Shown in pieces: positions 28,189-28,196 of a DNA stretch of 28,196 nt. The first letter of the stretch is position 1, and each line of letters begins with the position of its first letter. The DNA is from a virus. Made by a program: the position numbers and the translations under genes. The notes beneath the pieces were generated by a model. That model was not told the DNA's origin, ran no database searches, and saw only the letters and a program-made list of their open reading frames with translations. The DNA is taken from positions 1-28,196 of IMG/VR virus record IMGVR_UViG_3300009285_001589, one strand, 5' to 3'.

Positions 28189-28196
28189 GCACATTA

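Noticed and set aside
1-28196. Alternative genetic code with TGA as a sense codon
   Set aside because: TGA ends several genes, including the glycosyltransferase stop at 16329 and the homing endonuclease stop at 19905.
27508-28196. CRISPR array
   Set aside because: Repeats are short (9-11 bases), only in pairs, with uneven spacing and no cas genes.

Overview
The window looks like part of the genome of a tailed bacteriophage (or a provirus/phage-plasmid) of an AT-rich, probably uncultivated bacterium. Evidence seen directly: a terminase pair, a portal, a scaffold-like protein, a major capsid protein (MCP) and a run of tail and internal-virion-like genes in canonical order on the minus strand. 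There is no tape-measure, sheath or tail-tube gene, so a short-tailed (podovirus-like) particle is the best inference. The standard bacterial code holds, because TGA ends several genes.

Layout, in transcription order on the minus strand. (1) 25079-20447: an 84-aa leader gene, small and large terminase, portal, a 73-aa protein, scaffold, and the first 13 codons of the MCP. (2) 20446-19819: a group I intron carrying a LAGLIDADG homing endonuclease; splicing rebuilds the MCP as ...FRP|ELWTP.... (3) 19818-19018: the rest of the MCP, then a short element with interleaved stems (18939-18995). (4) 18929-8251: a 17-gene cargo cassette in which every gene overlaps the next. It encodes glycosyltransferases, methyltransferases, GDP-mannose 4,6-dehydratase, a DegT/perosamine-synthase-like aminotransferase, a GroES-like co-chaperonin, and a phosphonate block: LicD-like transferase, PEP phosphomutase, split phosphonopyruvate decarboxylase and a cytidylyltransferase-like protein. 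(5) 8215 to the left edge: connector candidate, small virion proteins, a glycine-rich adhesin, a large tail protein, two ejection-protein candidates, and a fibre gene cut by the window edge.

The right end (25080-28196) is a divergent region. Plus-strand genes encode a small Cys/His protein and a RepA/AAA_25-like ATPase with a C-terminal winged-helix region. These are followed by about 750 bases without a convincing gene that hold direct repeats, a long hairpin, strong promoter-like sequences and a G-rich structured stretch; this is a candidate replication or control region. The intergenic space at 25080-25460 holds opposing promoters, CAAGT/ACTTG dyads, a consensus DnaA box and a terminator-like hairpin.

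The most interesting system is the phosphonate block embedded between capsid and connector genes. PepM and Ppd would make phosphonoacetaldehyde from PEP; a nucleotidyltransferase plus LicD pair is the logic used to put CMP-activated phosphocholine or 2-aminoethylphosphonate onto glycans. With the GDP-sugar genes and glycosyltransferases it suggests that the phage builds a phosphonate-modified deoxysugar glycan on its virion or on the infected cell surface. The enzymes are unusually short and overlapping, so activity is an inference.
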